DNA of 28,257 nucleotides from Bigelowiella natans CCMP2755 (GCA_000320545.1 ADNK01002506.1:1-28257); one strand, 5' to 3'. Shown: positions 1 through 12,399, counted from the stretch's first letter. The notes: generated from the letters alone by a model not told the origin. Numbers and translations are program-made.

Positions 1-187
1 GGGGGGGGCGAAGGGGGAGACGAGTTCGTAGTAGTAGTAGTTGTAGTAATAGTAGCCTCATATGCTAAACTGTGTGGAGGATCGTGCTCTCCCCTCCCCC
101 CCGCCCCCGCCCCTTCCCCCTTTCTCCTTGCGGGCTGAATGAAAACTCTGACAATCCGTTGATTGCCATCTCAGGTTTCCTGCCCAG

Positions 188-529
188 GAGTTTGCCCCTC
201 AGCTCGTATCTGCCGTCGTCGCAGCGATTGAGAAGGCCCGGGAGGAGGAGGAGGAGGAGAAGACCGATGCGAGCTTTCTCGGGGGAGGGGGTGGCGTCGC
301 GGAGGATGACGACAACGGGAGGAAAAGTGGGGTGGGGCCAGAAGAGCGGAAACGCGCGAATTTGTTTTTGGAGAGAAACGACCCCGGCAAGATTTGTGCA
401 GCGAGGTTGCAGGGGCTACTGATGAAGGCCATTAATAGGGCTAAGAAGCTCCATGGGCCGCGCTTCGAGCCTTGGTTGCAGGCGCATCTTCCGGCGAGCG
501 TGTTAGAGAAGCTGAAGGGATATAGATAA
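188..529 (+). CDS. Last exon of an unrecognised gene, partial at left edge
   Basis: This is an open frame that ends at TAA 527-529 and enters from an intron. The likely acceptor is the AG at 186-187, after a pyrimidine-rich stretch; an alternative AG lies at 173-174. The roughly 113 residues begin with a helical part (EFAPQLVSAVVAAIEKA). An acidic run (EEEEEEK), a glycine patch (GGGGG) and an acidic DDD segment follow. The end is a basic, more ordered tail containing NDPGKICAARLQGLL and FEPWLQAHLP. I do not recognise the family. Upstream, 1-170 is G/C homopolymer and (GTA)n-like sequence that fits an intron, so the rest of the gene lies outside the window. The reading frame is clear; the exact acceptor and function are not. 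Confidence 0.55.
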   Translation, partial: EFAPQLVSAVVAAIEKAREEEEEEKTDASFLGGGGGVAEDDDNGRKSGVGPEERKRANLFLERNDPGKICAARLQGLLMKAINRAKKLHGPRFEPWLQAHLPASVLEKLKGYR

Positions 530-584
530 TGTGCAATCACAGACGTGTTTAGATGCACACACATCACACACACAAAAAAGTATT

Positions 585-588
<4 letters not shown>

Positions 589-619
<31 letters not shown>
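589..619. repeat. (TA)n microsatellite
   Basis: About 31 bp of uninterrupted TA lies about 60 bp downstream of the stop codon of the left-edge gene. Short ORFs that read through it are low complexity. Confidence 0.9.
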
Positions 620-622
<3 letters not shown>

Positions 623-1149
623 ACATATGTGCGTGCATGCTTGTGACCAAGCATGTTAACTAAGATTCATGTGCGAATGAAACGATGTCAATTGTGGTGC
701 ACCGTACAGCGTGCACACCACAATGTAGGCTGGCACAGCGTTTCATCCATGTTTGGTATGTGATGTTTAAGTGATGACAATGAAATCATCATGACCGCTA
801 ATGGCGGCATCTGCGACGATGTCTAGATGTGGGCAAAGCCCACCGGCTCGCAAAGCGATGCTCCTGCATTGCCAGAATGTGACAACTGCAGCGTGGCATT
901 GCACTGCACGTGCATGTTGCATCACATTGTCACATTTGCACTTTGCAAGGAATGAGGGATGCACACATGCATGCACGTGCTAGCGTGTGTGATGATGTCT
1001 AGATGTGCACGCATGTGTGTGTCACGTGTGTGCAAAAGTTTTGTTTTTTCACTGCTCTTTCATTGTTTGCCCTGGCTAGCTGGCCATCATGCTGGCCAGG
1101 CTAGCAGGTGACTGAGTTTGAACCTTCACGTGTCTAGACATTGAAAGCG

Positions 1150-1330
1150 ACTGCGACTGCCATGTGGCGAACAAGCAGACCGTGCTGACACGAAGCAATG
1201 TGCGGTGCTGCGGAGCTGACTGGTGAACGAATGGACCGTGCTCATGCGTGTGCGAAGCAACGCTGGAATGTGTGGTGCTGACAGTGCTGACTGCCACGTG
1301 GCGAACAACCAGACAAGTCCAGAAGTGGAC
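1150..1330. repeat. Degenerate local duplication
   Basis: Two related segments sit about 133 bp apart. Each carries tgcca(t/c)gtggcgaacaa followed by a cagac stretch, and between them accgtgct, gaagcaa and gtggtgctgac/gcggtgctgc words recur. This looks like an old tandem duplication that has diverged. It contains no plausible coding exon. Confidence 0.5.
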
Positions 1331-2910
1331 CGTGCCAGCATGCCAACACGTGCTGACATGCGACTGCCATGTGCTGACGTGCAATTGCTGACATGCTGAA
1401 CTAGCTGAAGCTGTGCCGTGCGCAGCAGCCCTGCACACCATGCCCCACGTTTCATTTCCCATTTGCAATCAGCAGCAACAACTGCGAAAATGCGCAACGT
1501 GAAAATTTGCCCACTCTGGCACTGACGACCTGCTGCTGAACTGAATTGCTAGAATGATGACATGGCAAAAAACACACAGGCACATCACGTGTGCATTGTG
1601 AAAACAATCTTTGTCAAAAATGACACGAGAGTTCTCGAGACTCTCCAGAGAGACTCGAGCGCCCTCCAGAGAGAAAATCCATGAATATGGACATGTCCAT
1701 GAAGGGACAACCGCTCCACAAACTCAAAAACCATGTGCGTTACCACTTTCAATAATAATGAATAAATCCAGGAAATGCATGTCATTTCCATGGATTTCCA
1801 TGGATTTTTACTTATTTTATTAAATTTTCGCACCGTCAAACCGTCTTGTCCGTTGGCAAGACATTTCGACATAGATCTAATCCAAGTAATCTACGGACAA
1901 AGGATTGACTCGGTAAATGCTCGTACACCTTTCGCACAAATAAACAACTGCAGCCGGTAACATTCATGCAGGGAAAGCCGTGAAGGGAAGGATAGGAACT
2001 GTGGAAGTAGTATTCGTCGTGAAAAGAACCATCGTACATTTGCTCTATCTAGTTCTAACAACTTATATTTTTACAAGGACAGAAAGGATGACTCAAAACT
2101 CTGCTTGTATTGTTGAAGTGGCGGCTAATGACGCTGAGATGGAGTATGGTCCGAAACTCAACGGAGGATTCCTAACTCCAGAAAAAGCAAGTAGAACCAA
2201 CAGAATAAAATTGCGCGCGAGATTTTGTCCATCGCCATGAGTAAACACTGATTAATGAGGAGTATCAATTCTTAGATATGGTGTTTCGAAAAATCAGGAG
2301 ACGACGACTGTTGGATGCAGTACGGCTTTTGCATTTGCTGCGGTCCCATTTGCTTCCCCCTTTCCCTCGTGGTAACTCTTCTAGTAACACATTGATTCCG
2401 GATTGCATAGTGTTGAACGACTCAGTGCTCAAAACTAATGTTATGTGCAGAATTCCGCTGTGGGTTGGCTATGTTTCCCAATCGGAATCTTCGTGCATGA
2501 CGAGCACGACGAGCAATCAATGAGGAGTCGCGTAAGAATAACATTTAGCCTCTTCTACATTACAATTGCATCTGACAAAGCATTTTATACTTCACAGGTG
2601 GCCAACTATGTTTGTTGCTATCAAAGCCGATGGTCTTTCTGCGCGATGTTCTATGTAAGAATCGCTTTTGCTGCCTCCTTTGCTTACACAGTCACTAACC
2701 TGAACTTTGTGTCATACACACACAGCTTTGCTGCCCATGCTTTAACTTGAAAATTCAAGATTTTTATCGTAAATTCCCGAGCGAAGAAGAATCGAGTGTG
2801 GCGAAATTCCTAGCAGGTATTGCCCGTCACGGAAGTTAAGGCTACACGCGAGTACCATTGACATGCGTGATATGCAGCAGTGATAGTAAAATTACAATAC
2901 GTAATATTGG

Positions 2911-2938
2911 GAGTAGGGACAGTCGGCTGTCCCTACTC
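2911..2938. other. Perfect 12-bp hairpin
   Basis: The arm gagtagggacag is followed by the 4-nt loop tcgg and then by its exact reverse complement ctgtccctactc. It stands alone in gene-poor sequence with no T-tract, so there is no basis for a terminator call. It could be a structured RNA element, a remnant of an inverted-repeat element, or chance. Confidence 0.8.
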
Positions 2939-3948
2939 GGCTGCTGAGGTAGATAGATAGATTAGTCGCGCATGCTTAGCTTATAGATGACGACGAGGGC
3001 TTTAGAATGTCGCTCAATAGAATATAGTCGGATTTAATTTGTTAAGGTTTAGATAAGTTTTAGAACACATGTTAATGTCGCACTAGCATAAGTACTTGTG
3101 TTCTATAATGAATTAAGTATCCGTCACGTTAGAAAGCTTCAATGGCACAAAAAAATCAATCGCCATCGCATTCCCACGCATCTCGATCACCATGGTCTAG
3201 CACACACATACATCTGCACTTCACAGCATGCTCAGCTTGGTACATGCGTGCTACATATGCTGGTGCACGTGTGCACATCACATTCATTTGCGCTTCGCAA
3301 GGCTGTGCGTGCATGCGCATGCGCATCGCAAGGCTTGACTCCAGAACTGAACAGATGGAGCCCCACTCGCTCTTGTGCACTCACAAGTTGTGTCTTCATG
3401 TTGAAGTGCAAAATGTTCGACTAAGCACCACTTTCACGTGTAGACCATTTGGGTCATTGACTAACTAGACACGCGCCACATGCACGTGTGCACAGTGCAC
3501 AGCTCTAGCTGCTTGCGCTAGTCTGTTCTCTGTGCATGCATTGTGATGCATTGAGCATCTCGCGAGCATCTCTGATGGTCATGATGACTGCTTCCCTTGT
3601 CGCTGACAACTCACATGGTTCCGAGCGCTTCGCACCTTCTGCAGTTGCGCAATCATTGCACACTTCGTGATCTGGATGCATTCCAACATGCTGTGCATCC
3701 ATTTGTCTCTGCGATCTGTTGTGTGTTTCATGCATTCAAAATCATCTGTGTGTCCGGTCGTCGATGTCGTGCAGTGCGTGATGCAGCAGTTCTTGCCTCT
3801 TTTTCTGCTTCAGTCAGTTGTCGCCATCGTTTCGATTCACAATGTGCACAGCCATGGCGTTGCACAATTGATTGCTCAATCTGAGCTGTTGGCATTCGCG
3901 TCCATCTCGCATTGAAGGAGATGATCCATGTCTTTCACGAGACGACAC

Positions 3949-3981
3949 CACACGCTAGCACGCATTGCGTGCTAGCGTGTG
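3949..3981. repeat. Near-perfect palindrome, 16-bp arms with a 1-nt centre
   Basis: The left arm (3949-3964) contains acacgctagcacgca. The right arm (3966-3981) is its exact reverse complement, with a single T at 3965 between them. The core cgtgctagcgtgtg also occurs alone at 976-989 and 26803-26816, so the palindrome may be an inverted duplication of a dispersed repeat word. Confidence 0.85.
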
Positions 3982-4401
3982 TGTGGCATCTGCGCCTCAG
4001 AGTCACATTGTCTGTTGCATGTCCTCGGGATGACACAAGTTTCCCAAGATTGCCGACCCCACAGATGGCACGCACCCATGTGATTGCAACACACTTCGGC
4101 AATTTCAATCCAATGCCATTGATTTGAGAGGATGGAAGGAACCCAAGATTTTTCAGCTGCATGGCTCTCATTGAATCGGTGAACAATTGTCGGTGAACCA
4201 TTCTAGCATTCTTCTTCAAAGACAGAGAGCAGAGGATTTGATCATTTCACGATGCTGCATGAGCATCGTGCAACCATGTCGCACGTGGCGCACTGACTGC
4301 GCACACACAACACTGCTACATTGTGCACACCGATGTGAACAGATGAACTGTTTCAGTTCATGCACGATTTGAGACAATGAAACAATGAAACAATGATGAA
4401 A

Positions 4402-4500
4402 AACTACATTTCCAAAGTGTAGCAAGACACTTGCAGTGCAGAACAATGAGAACAATGACAAAGAACTACATTTCCAAAATGTAACAAGACATTTGCAGTG
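4402..4500. repeat. Two-copy tandem repeat with internal dyads, period about 62 bp
   Basis: The unit aactacatttccaaa followed by (g/a)tgta(g/a)caagaca(c/t)ttgcagtg occurs at 4402-4438 and again at 4464-4500. Each copy is preceded by (aacaatga) repeats. The second copy contains a small dyad (tacattt, cca, aaatgta). No coding frame explains the spacing. Confidence 0.75.
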
Positions 4501-4759
4501 TACGAAACGCAGTGCCTCGAACTAACTTTAGTGAGGACTATCTAGTGAAACCAAAAGGAATCAAGAATGGCATTGTGGCCACTCCTCCGTTCCTAGTTTC
4601 ATTGTTTTAAGTGCCTGATGTTTGCCAACTTCAGGATCACGCATCCCTAAATCCTGTCGTGATGGTTAGCTCATGCTTGGAGATCACCAAGCAAGAACAC
4701 CACACCTACGACCCCCAAGAGCACAATCCCATGGACCACACCTTCGTGGTCTACTTCAT

Positions 4760-4985
4760 ACCTACCACAACATCCCCGGCTTTTGCGGAGACATTGCCCT
4801 CACTGGAAGGCATGAAGATGGAGGAGGATGCATTCTTCGTTCCTAGTCCATTTGGACAGCGAGCTTCGCAATGACCACAGCATCCCCGGCTTTTGCGGAG
4901 ACAAAGCCCCCATCATTGCAATTAGAAGCACTAACTTCACGCCAACCACAACATCCCCGGCCCAATGGAGACATTGCCTGGAGGG
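4760..4985 (+). repeat. Degenerate repeat around a shared CATCCCCGGC core
   Basis: The phrase acatccccggcttttgcggagac occurs from about 4769, again from about 4877 as agcatccccggcttttgcggagac, and in altered form from about 4949 (acatccccggcccaatggagac). In translation the first and third copies give similar peptides in different frames (TTTSPAFAETLPSLEGMKMEED and TTTSPAQWRHCLEGIKFEED). That pattern suggests duplication of a once-coding segment followed by frameshifts. No parent gene is recognisable. Confidence 0.6.
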
Positions 4986-5038
4986 CATAAAGTTTGAGGA
5001 GGACACCTTCATCCTGATGGGATTCATCCAGGGTGAAT

Positions 5039-5500
5039 CTTGGATACAGATCCGAAAAGGCTTCATTTGGCATCCAATTCTCCGGTGGCCTGCCCCACCG
5101 GTGAACAGGAATGTGGTACAGGGAGGGGAAAAGCCACCCTCGTAACCGAAAAACCCACCACCCAGTACCAATTCGGCGAATGTAACTTTGAATCTTGAAT
5201 ACAGATCCACACATCCTTCATATGGCTACCGAGTCACCGGTGGCTGGGGCGACAAGTCTGTCTACCCCACCAGTGACCAGGAATGTGGTTCAGGGGTAGG
5301 AGGTGACCAACCCCCCCGCCCATTACCGCATCGCACCAATTTTTTTTTTTCCGAATGTAACTTTGAATCTTGAGTACAGATCCATACATCCTTCGCCTGG
5401 CTACCTAGTCACCGGTGGCTGGGGCGACATGTCTGTCTGTCCCACCGGTGTCCAGGAACTAAACGCTCCCCCGCCCATCACCGCATCGCGCGCCGCATCG
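5039..5500. repeat. Three-copy tandem repeat, unit about 155-175 bp
   Basis: Copies start at 5039, 5194 and 5369, each with cttg(g/a)(a/g)tacagatcc. Copies 2 and 3 share a run of related words: catccttc, ggctacc, tagtcaccggtggctgggg or its variant, then gtctgtct and cccac. The junction gaatgtaactttgaat closes copies 1 and 2 at 5178-5193 and 5353-5368. Copy 3 lacks this end. Copies 2 and 3 are close; copy 1 is more diverged. There is no continuous reading frame across copies, so the array is probably non-coding. Confidence 0.8.
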
Positions 5501-5519
5501 GCGAATTGAGGACTAAAAA

Positions 5520-6630
5520 GTTTAGAGGTGTGCCAACTGATTTGTTGTTGGATGCGACCAAGTTTTCGCACGGTAACTCTTCTTTAGGTCATCATTACAC
5601 ATGTGCTGACCCACATTGGTTGACCACCCAAAAATAATGTAGACACATTCTCGTACTCGTACGACTGTAGTCTGTCTGCCGGAAGATGAAAGGATGGATT
5701 TTCGCCCTGCGACAACATTTCTCCGACCATTCTTTGCGCTGCGACAAGCTTTGATTACGGTGGAATCCAATGCGAATTTATTCGTACGACAAGAAGAAAA
5801 CGGATCTTTATCTGACCAAACGGCAATATTGATAAAGGAAAAATGGAGTCCAACACGAAAGGCCTGTTCTTCCTTCTCCTGATACTTCCCTGGTTGGGCC
5901 ACGAAACTATTATGAGTGACAGTTGTTAGATGTTTATTTTTCTGTATTTCCTCGAATCACATCGTGTGAAGGGGACCATCCTGTCACAGAGAAACCTTTC
6001 AATTGCCAAATTGCTCGCTATCTTTTATTCCAAGGGAAGGCCGAACTCACACAAAGAAGGCCTCTTTGTGTTGTTATGGGCTTCTTCTTTGTATCGAAGA
6101 AAACATATTTTCGACTTATGTATCTATGGTGTCGCGTGAAGCGGTTGAGAGGGCCTGTGGAAATCACAACCGTGCTTGCTCCTCTCGCGAAGTAGTACCC
6201 TACTTAAAATGCAGAGTTGCAGCGCGATAGCTGAGCTTCACAATGCGCGACAGAATAGTATTTCTCACCTTATATGGAGCGTTTCACTGTTGCCCTTGCA
6301 TTTTAATATTGTGAATAATTAACGGTCGTACCACAGGTCAGGTGCACAGCGTGGACATCAAATCCGCCAGAAATGCGGTATGCGGGAGGGTATAGCTTCT
6401 GCTGTTTTTCACACCGCAATCCCTCGTAGGACCGCCTTTGGTCTCAGAAGGTACCGTTTCCATTTTAAGTATCATGTCTATCCTACACACGCATGCGCAG
6501 TCGTACTTAGCCATGCATTCAAACATTAGTTACAGGAGCGCTATTATTCTGCCCCCCGCCCCCCCCCTTCCCCCACAATGTCTTCCTTTCGAGGAACATC
6601 CGTGTTAAGAACTTAATGAATAGGCGTATT
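5520..6630. other. No assignable gene
   Basis: Several ORFs of 60-126 codons are open here on both strands, for example 5522-5902 on the minus strand and 5923-6195 on the plus strand. None shows a known motif, consistent splice signals or a partner exon. A decayed gene or an unrecognised exon cannot be excluded. Poly-C just before 6570 and the promoter region of the helicase gene lie at its right end. Confidence 0.4.
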
Positions 6631-6660
6631 TAAACTAGGCTCGTCACCGGCAGTGGCTTC

Positions 6661-7147
6661 ATGCATGCCCCCCCCCGCAGCACACTGGCCAGAAACGACC
6701 AAAGCGAGCGTGTCAGGGCAGGAGGACGTGGTGGTGGTTGGGGGGGGGGAAGGTCGCCCCAGGGACGGGGGGGGGGGGGCGCGGGGAGAAAGAGTGCAGG
6801 GAAAGTGGAGAAGCTGCCATCCAGCTTTCAGGAAATCGGTATCGCGTCAGTGGTCTACAACCAATTGGACAAGGCCTTTGGGATTGTCAAGCCCACGGGG
6901 ATCCAAACGGCGGCTGCCCCCGAAATCTTGCGGTTCTCCTGGAATCCTAACAACGATCCCGTGCACGACCTGCTCATCGAGGACAGAACGGGGAGTGGGA
7001 AGACGCTGGCGTACATGCTGCCGATCCTCACGAACGTCGACAACTACACACCGCAGCTGCAGGCCGTCCTGTGCGCGCACACGCGCGAGCTGGTGGTCCA
7101 GATGAACTCCACCGTAATATAGTCGTCGTTCGACTTCTGCTCAATTT

Positions 7148-7211
<64 letters not shown>

Positions 7212-8157
7212 AGAGAGAGAGAGAGAGAGAATTTTGAATTTCGAATGTTGTGGACATGAGTTGTTGAGTCAACTTGTTTTTCCCCGTAACCATCGCTGCA
7301 GATTCAGGAGCTGTGCAAAGGCGGGAAGAAGAGGCGCCGGGAAAATCCCATTACTGTGATGGCGAGCGAGGGCAACGGTGGCTGGAATCGTGAGAACAAG
7401 GCCGATCTTACCAGGTGGGGGGGAGGAGGAGGAGGGGGGGGGGGGGGAACATACGTACAATGAATATAAGCCCAAGAGCGATTCGAAACGTAAAAGATGC
7501 TTTTGCAACATTCTCTTCTATACTGAGACACGCCGATGACTCCCTCCCTGCGACATGCTCAATCGCAGCGAGAGGAGTGTATTCATCATTTCCTCGTAAT
7601 TTAATCCACACGGTTGGCGTCTGGCAAGTCCGGCCAGAAGAATAGTCGACGAATCATCGTTTTTCAAGCACGCCTCTCCCCCACCTTCCACCAGGTTCCA
7701 GAAGAACACGCCGCACATCCTCATCGCAACGCCGGCCATGGCCGAGTGGCTCATCTCCAACTCGCGCGACGTGACTCTCGTCGGATTGAAGCATGTTGTT
7801 CTTGATGAGGTTGACCAGCTCCTGTCAATGCAAAACCATCGGTATGCGACCGTCGCTAGGGAATGCACACGCGCGCGCGCACATTTTATGCACTTACTTA
7901 CTCACTCGCACCGCCGTTCCTTTCTTCGATGCCATTATTCAGAGAAGGCGCCGTGTATCTGATGTCCAGAGCCTTGGACTACGCGTCGCAGCTAATCTTC
8001 GTTAGCGCCACGATAACTAGCGATGTGGAGAGGGTGTCAAGGCAGTATATGGAGAACCATCCAAAAAGAGTACGCGCGCCAGCTACATCAAGGTAATTCG
8101 ACCTTGCAAAGAGCCTTTATCTGTTTCAGATCGAAAATAGTGAAAACTTTCTCTCCC

Positions 8158-8235
<78 letters not shown>

Positions 8236-8452
8236 GCAAAATCCCCCGCAACTTCGGGGGTGGTGATGGTGGTGGTGGTTGCCTTTGCGCGGTACGATGG
8301 GCGAGGGCAGTTGTGAAACGTGGGTTTCAAATCTGCATGCAGTCGCAGTTGCAGTTGTTGCTGCTGCTGCTGCTGCTGGGAAACTCTGTTCTGTTTTTTG
8401 AGCGGTACTAACGAGCACGATCTTGGTTTAACTGTGGATACATCCGAAAGAG

Positions 8453-8495
<43 letters not shown>

Positions 8496-9519
8496 GCATC
8501 ACATCACCACCATTCACCAATCTCACCCGGTCTTCTTTCACCCTCTCATGTCCGACGCAATGGACTCCGTGCTGCCTCAGGTACGAGAGCTCCTCGAGCA
8601 AGCTTCCCGCGCGGCTGCAGCACACGTATCATGTCCTCAAGGAAGAGGAGGACCCCGACTTCAAGATGCTCAAGCTCGCCCAGCTGCAAAAGGCTTTGAC
8701 GAGGAAGAGGCGCCCTCCAGGAGAGACGCTCAAAGAGGTTATTGCATTGTTGTTGTTGTTGTTGTTGTTCTCGTTGCTGCTGCTGCTGCTGCCGTGCTTC
8801 GCAATATCTTGATTAGTGCTATCTTCTCCCAATTCTGAGTTGGAGTTTTTTTAATCGATGGTGCTGCGGCTGCGGCGGTGGTGGCGACGTCGCGTCTCTG
8901 CCCCCAACTACTATTCCCAGGACGTGACGACTCTGCTCGTGTTCATCAACGATGCCACGCGCATTTCCGAGATGGTGTACCAGCTGAAGCACACGCACGG
9001 CATGAACGTGCGGGGACTGGGGGCCAGGTCGACGAGGGAGCACTACGCGACGATTCTCGGCGAGCTCGCCGAGGGGCAGCTGGACATTCTAGTCACCACG
9101 GACTTCCTCGCGCGGGGGATGGATATGTACGGCGTCACTGACGTCGTCAACTACGACCTGCCGCGATCGGCGAACATGTACTTGCATCGAGCTGGAAGGT
9201 AAATTTTGCATGTCTGCCTGCTCGTTGTTGTCGTTTGGCTGCGGCGGCGCTGGGCTGCGGGTTGGAGACAGTGACGTTTTTTCCTTGGGGCGTGCCTTCC
9301 GGTGTAGAGTGAGTTTAGGATTGGTTTTGCAAACACCTCTGATCGTTACCACACAGGGCCGGGAGGATGAAGGGCAAGTTCTCCCACCAGAGCCACGTCG
9401 TGTCGTTCTGCGAGCCGAATGGGGACCAGAAGAAGTTCCTGCAGGACATGATAAAGGCCCTCGATAACAAGGCGCAGCGCATCTGGATAGCAGAGCGCAA
9501 GCTCACCTACGGGACGTAA
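6661..9519 (+). CDS. DEAD-box (DEVD variant) ATP-dependent RNA helicase
   Basis: The exons are 6661-7113, 7302-7414, 7695-7841, 7943-8092, 8581-8737, 8921-9198 and 9357-9519. They join in frame to 486 aa. DEAD-box helicases use ATP to unwind or remodel RNA. Visible motifs in order are: aromatic F56 and Q-motif KPTGIQ (77-82), motif I RTGSGKT (109-115), Ia HTRELVVQ (140-147), Ib TP (201-202), II DEVD (226-229), III SAT (259-261), IV LLVFIND (345-351), V TTDFLARGMD (399-408) and VI HRAGRAGR (429-436). The N-terminus is rich in RGG-type glycine and arginine. The ATG at 6661 is the first in frame after a TAA at 6631, but an upstream exon is possible because an acceptor-like cccccgcag ends at 6680. 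Motif II is DEVD rather than DEAD. The subfamily is not assigned; an organellar or ribosome-assembly role would be a guess. Confidence 0.93.
7151..7230 (+). repeat. (GA)n tract in helicase intron 1
   Basis: About 80 bp of almost pure GA lies inside the intron 7114-7301. The intron starts gtaata and ends ctgcag. The tract is the reverse complement in type of the CT tract in intron 4 of the same gene. Confidence 0.95.
8149..8235 (+). repeat. (CT)n-(CA)n compound tract in helicase intron 4
   Basis: CT repeats to about 8214 pass straight into CA repeats to about 8235, within the intron 8093-8580. The CT part can pair with the GA tract of intron 1 in the same pre-mRNA. Confidence 0.95.
8457..8492 (+). 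repeat. (TA)n tract in helicase intron 4
   Basis: About 36 bp of uninterrupted TA follows the CT/CA tract in the same 488-bp intron, which is the longest intron of the gene. Confidence 0.95.
8749..8790 (+). repeat. (GTT)n and (CTG)n in helicase intron 5
   Basis: GTT repeats (8749-8769) and CTG repeats (8776-8790) lie near the donor of the 183-bp intron 8738-8920. Short ORFs through them encode only homopolymers. Confidence 0.85.
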
Positions 9520-11340
<1,821 letters not shown>

Positions 11341-11353
11341 CACATCGAATATC

Positions 11354-12399
11354 TCAGTAATCTAACTTGCGAACTGAGGACGTTGAACACAACCGTGCGT
11401 GCGTACGTAAGTGCATGTGTATGTGGGGGGGAGTGGGGTGGCAAGAACTGTTGCCATGCTGCTCCAAGCGTACATTCGTGATGTTTTTGAAAAAATATGC
11501 TAGTTACAACCTCGTCGTGTTTCCACTCTTTCTTCATACTGCCCGCACTAGATTGGTAGCCAAATGAAGCTATCGAAGGCTCCGGCTTCTTCGATGTCGC
11601 TGCCTGTTTTGGCGAAGACTTGCCGTCTTTCCCCTCCTCTTGTTCCCGTGAAACCACCACGCTTTCCTTCGCCCGGGATTCCTCTTTCAACCAGTTGTTT
11701 TCCTCGCGAAGAGCTTTGTTCTCCTGCATGGAGTAGGACGACGCTTCAGTTTCGATTTGCAGGAATTTCCTTCGCAACTCAAGGGTGAGAAGGCCATTTT
11801 AAGCTTAGCACAATTGGAGGCAATTCGGAATTATAAAAAACCGAACGTGCAACTCTCCAATTGTCACGTCGATTTCTCAAGAACGTCAAAAGTTACTAGA
11901 TCAAACTGACCTTTCTGAGCTTCATGATTCTGAAGCTAAGCTCGTTAATCTGAGTCCTCAGAGCCTCATTTTCCTCCCTAACAGAAGCCCCCCCCCCTAG
12001 CAATGGGGTGGAGCTCACATTAGCGGAGAACATGGGCGAAGCTCAGCGTTTCTTCGTTGAGGAGCACACAAACGTTCCCCCCCCCTTCCAGAATTCTGCT
12101 GGGAGTATAATTTTTTTAAGTACCGCCTTATTATTTGCGCGACATGAAAATATGGATGTCGCATTGGTATATAAGTCTTACATTTTAATGATGAAGGATG
12201 CCAAGCCGAGAAGAAAAACTTGCACGATTTGTATTGAAAGATCTCCTCGCGATATCATTTTAGCGTTGTCGCGATATTTTCTGCTGGAGCGGTAGCGGGA
12301 TTCTACCCGCCGGGGGATTTCGTGCTGCGTCAAATGCAGCGAGCCATTGTTTCAGTTCCGCGGCTTCCTTTCCGGAACCTGTTGAATCATGGGCAAATC
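11354..12399 (-). CDS. Coiled-coil protein gene, 5' end unresolved
   Basis: Two exons are well supported: 11911-11977 (ending in MKLRK before a gtcagt donor) and 11540-11777 (starting LRRKFLQIETEAS after cttgag). They join in phase 0 into a charged heptad-rich helix containing EENEALRTQINEL and ENKALREENNWLKEE. A lysine- and serine-rich tail follows (KDGKSSPKQAATSKKPEP). A tiny last exon at 11354-11373 is tentative: a gtatga donor at 11539 gives RKLDY then stop. If the gttgta donor after 11511 is used instead, the tail differs. Upstream, 12307-12399 looks coding (SGKEAAELKQWLAAFDAARN), and about 12018-12105 may be another exon ending at gtgagc. The joins between these are not settled. The family is not recognised; the coiled coil suggests a structural or scaffold role. 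The 5' end faces the oxygenase gene on the other strand. Confidence 0.6.

Larger units (their letters stand above)
620..4540. other. Gene-poor block of degenerate repeats
   Basis: I see no convincing exon on either strand. The sequence is enriched in words such as tgcatg, gtgcac, gctagc, tgtctaga and catgtgg. It contains local degenerate duplications: gatgtctagatgtg occurs near 820 and near 992, and ctgccatgtggcgaacaa near 1158 recurs as ctgccacgtggcgaacaa near 1290. Short ORFs here (for example 1980-2240 and 2278-2523, +) show no recognisable motif or splice structure. The block may hold decayed repeat elements or unannotated non-coding transcripts. Nothing here points to a specific function. 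Confidence 0.6.

Noticed and set aside
199-654. 151-codon ORF on the minus strand
   Set aside because: It reads through the TA microsatellite and antisense of the left-edge exon; the product is low complexity.
1076-1497. Two overlapping ORFs of about 125 codons on the minus strand
   Set aside because: They read through the degenerate duplication; two frames are equally open, as expected of repeat composition rather than coding.
2911-2938. Bacterial-type terminator or CRISPR repeat
   Set aside because: No T-tract, no gene just upstream, and no regularly spaced copies; the window is eukaryotic.
4611-5210. ORFs on both strands across the repeat array
   Set aside because: The frame changes between repeat copies, both strands are open, and no splice structure supports them.
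5522-5902. 126-codon ORF on the minus strand
   Set aside because: No motif, no partner exon, and the plus strand is also partly open; left as unassigned.
12008-12295. 95-codon plus-strand ORF
   Set aside because: It overlaps antisense the likely 5' exons of the coiled-coil gene and shows no family signature.
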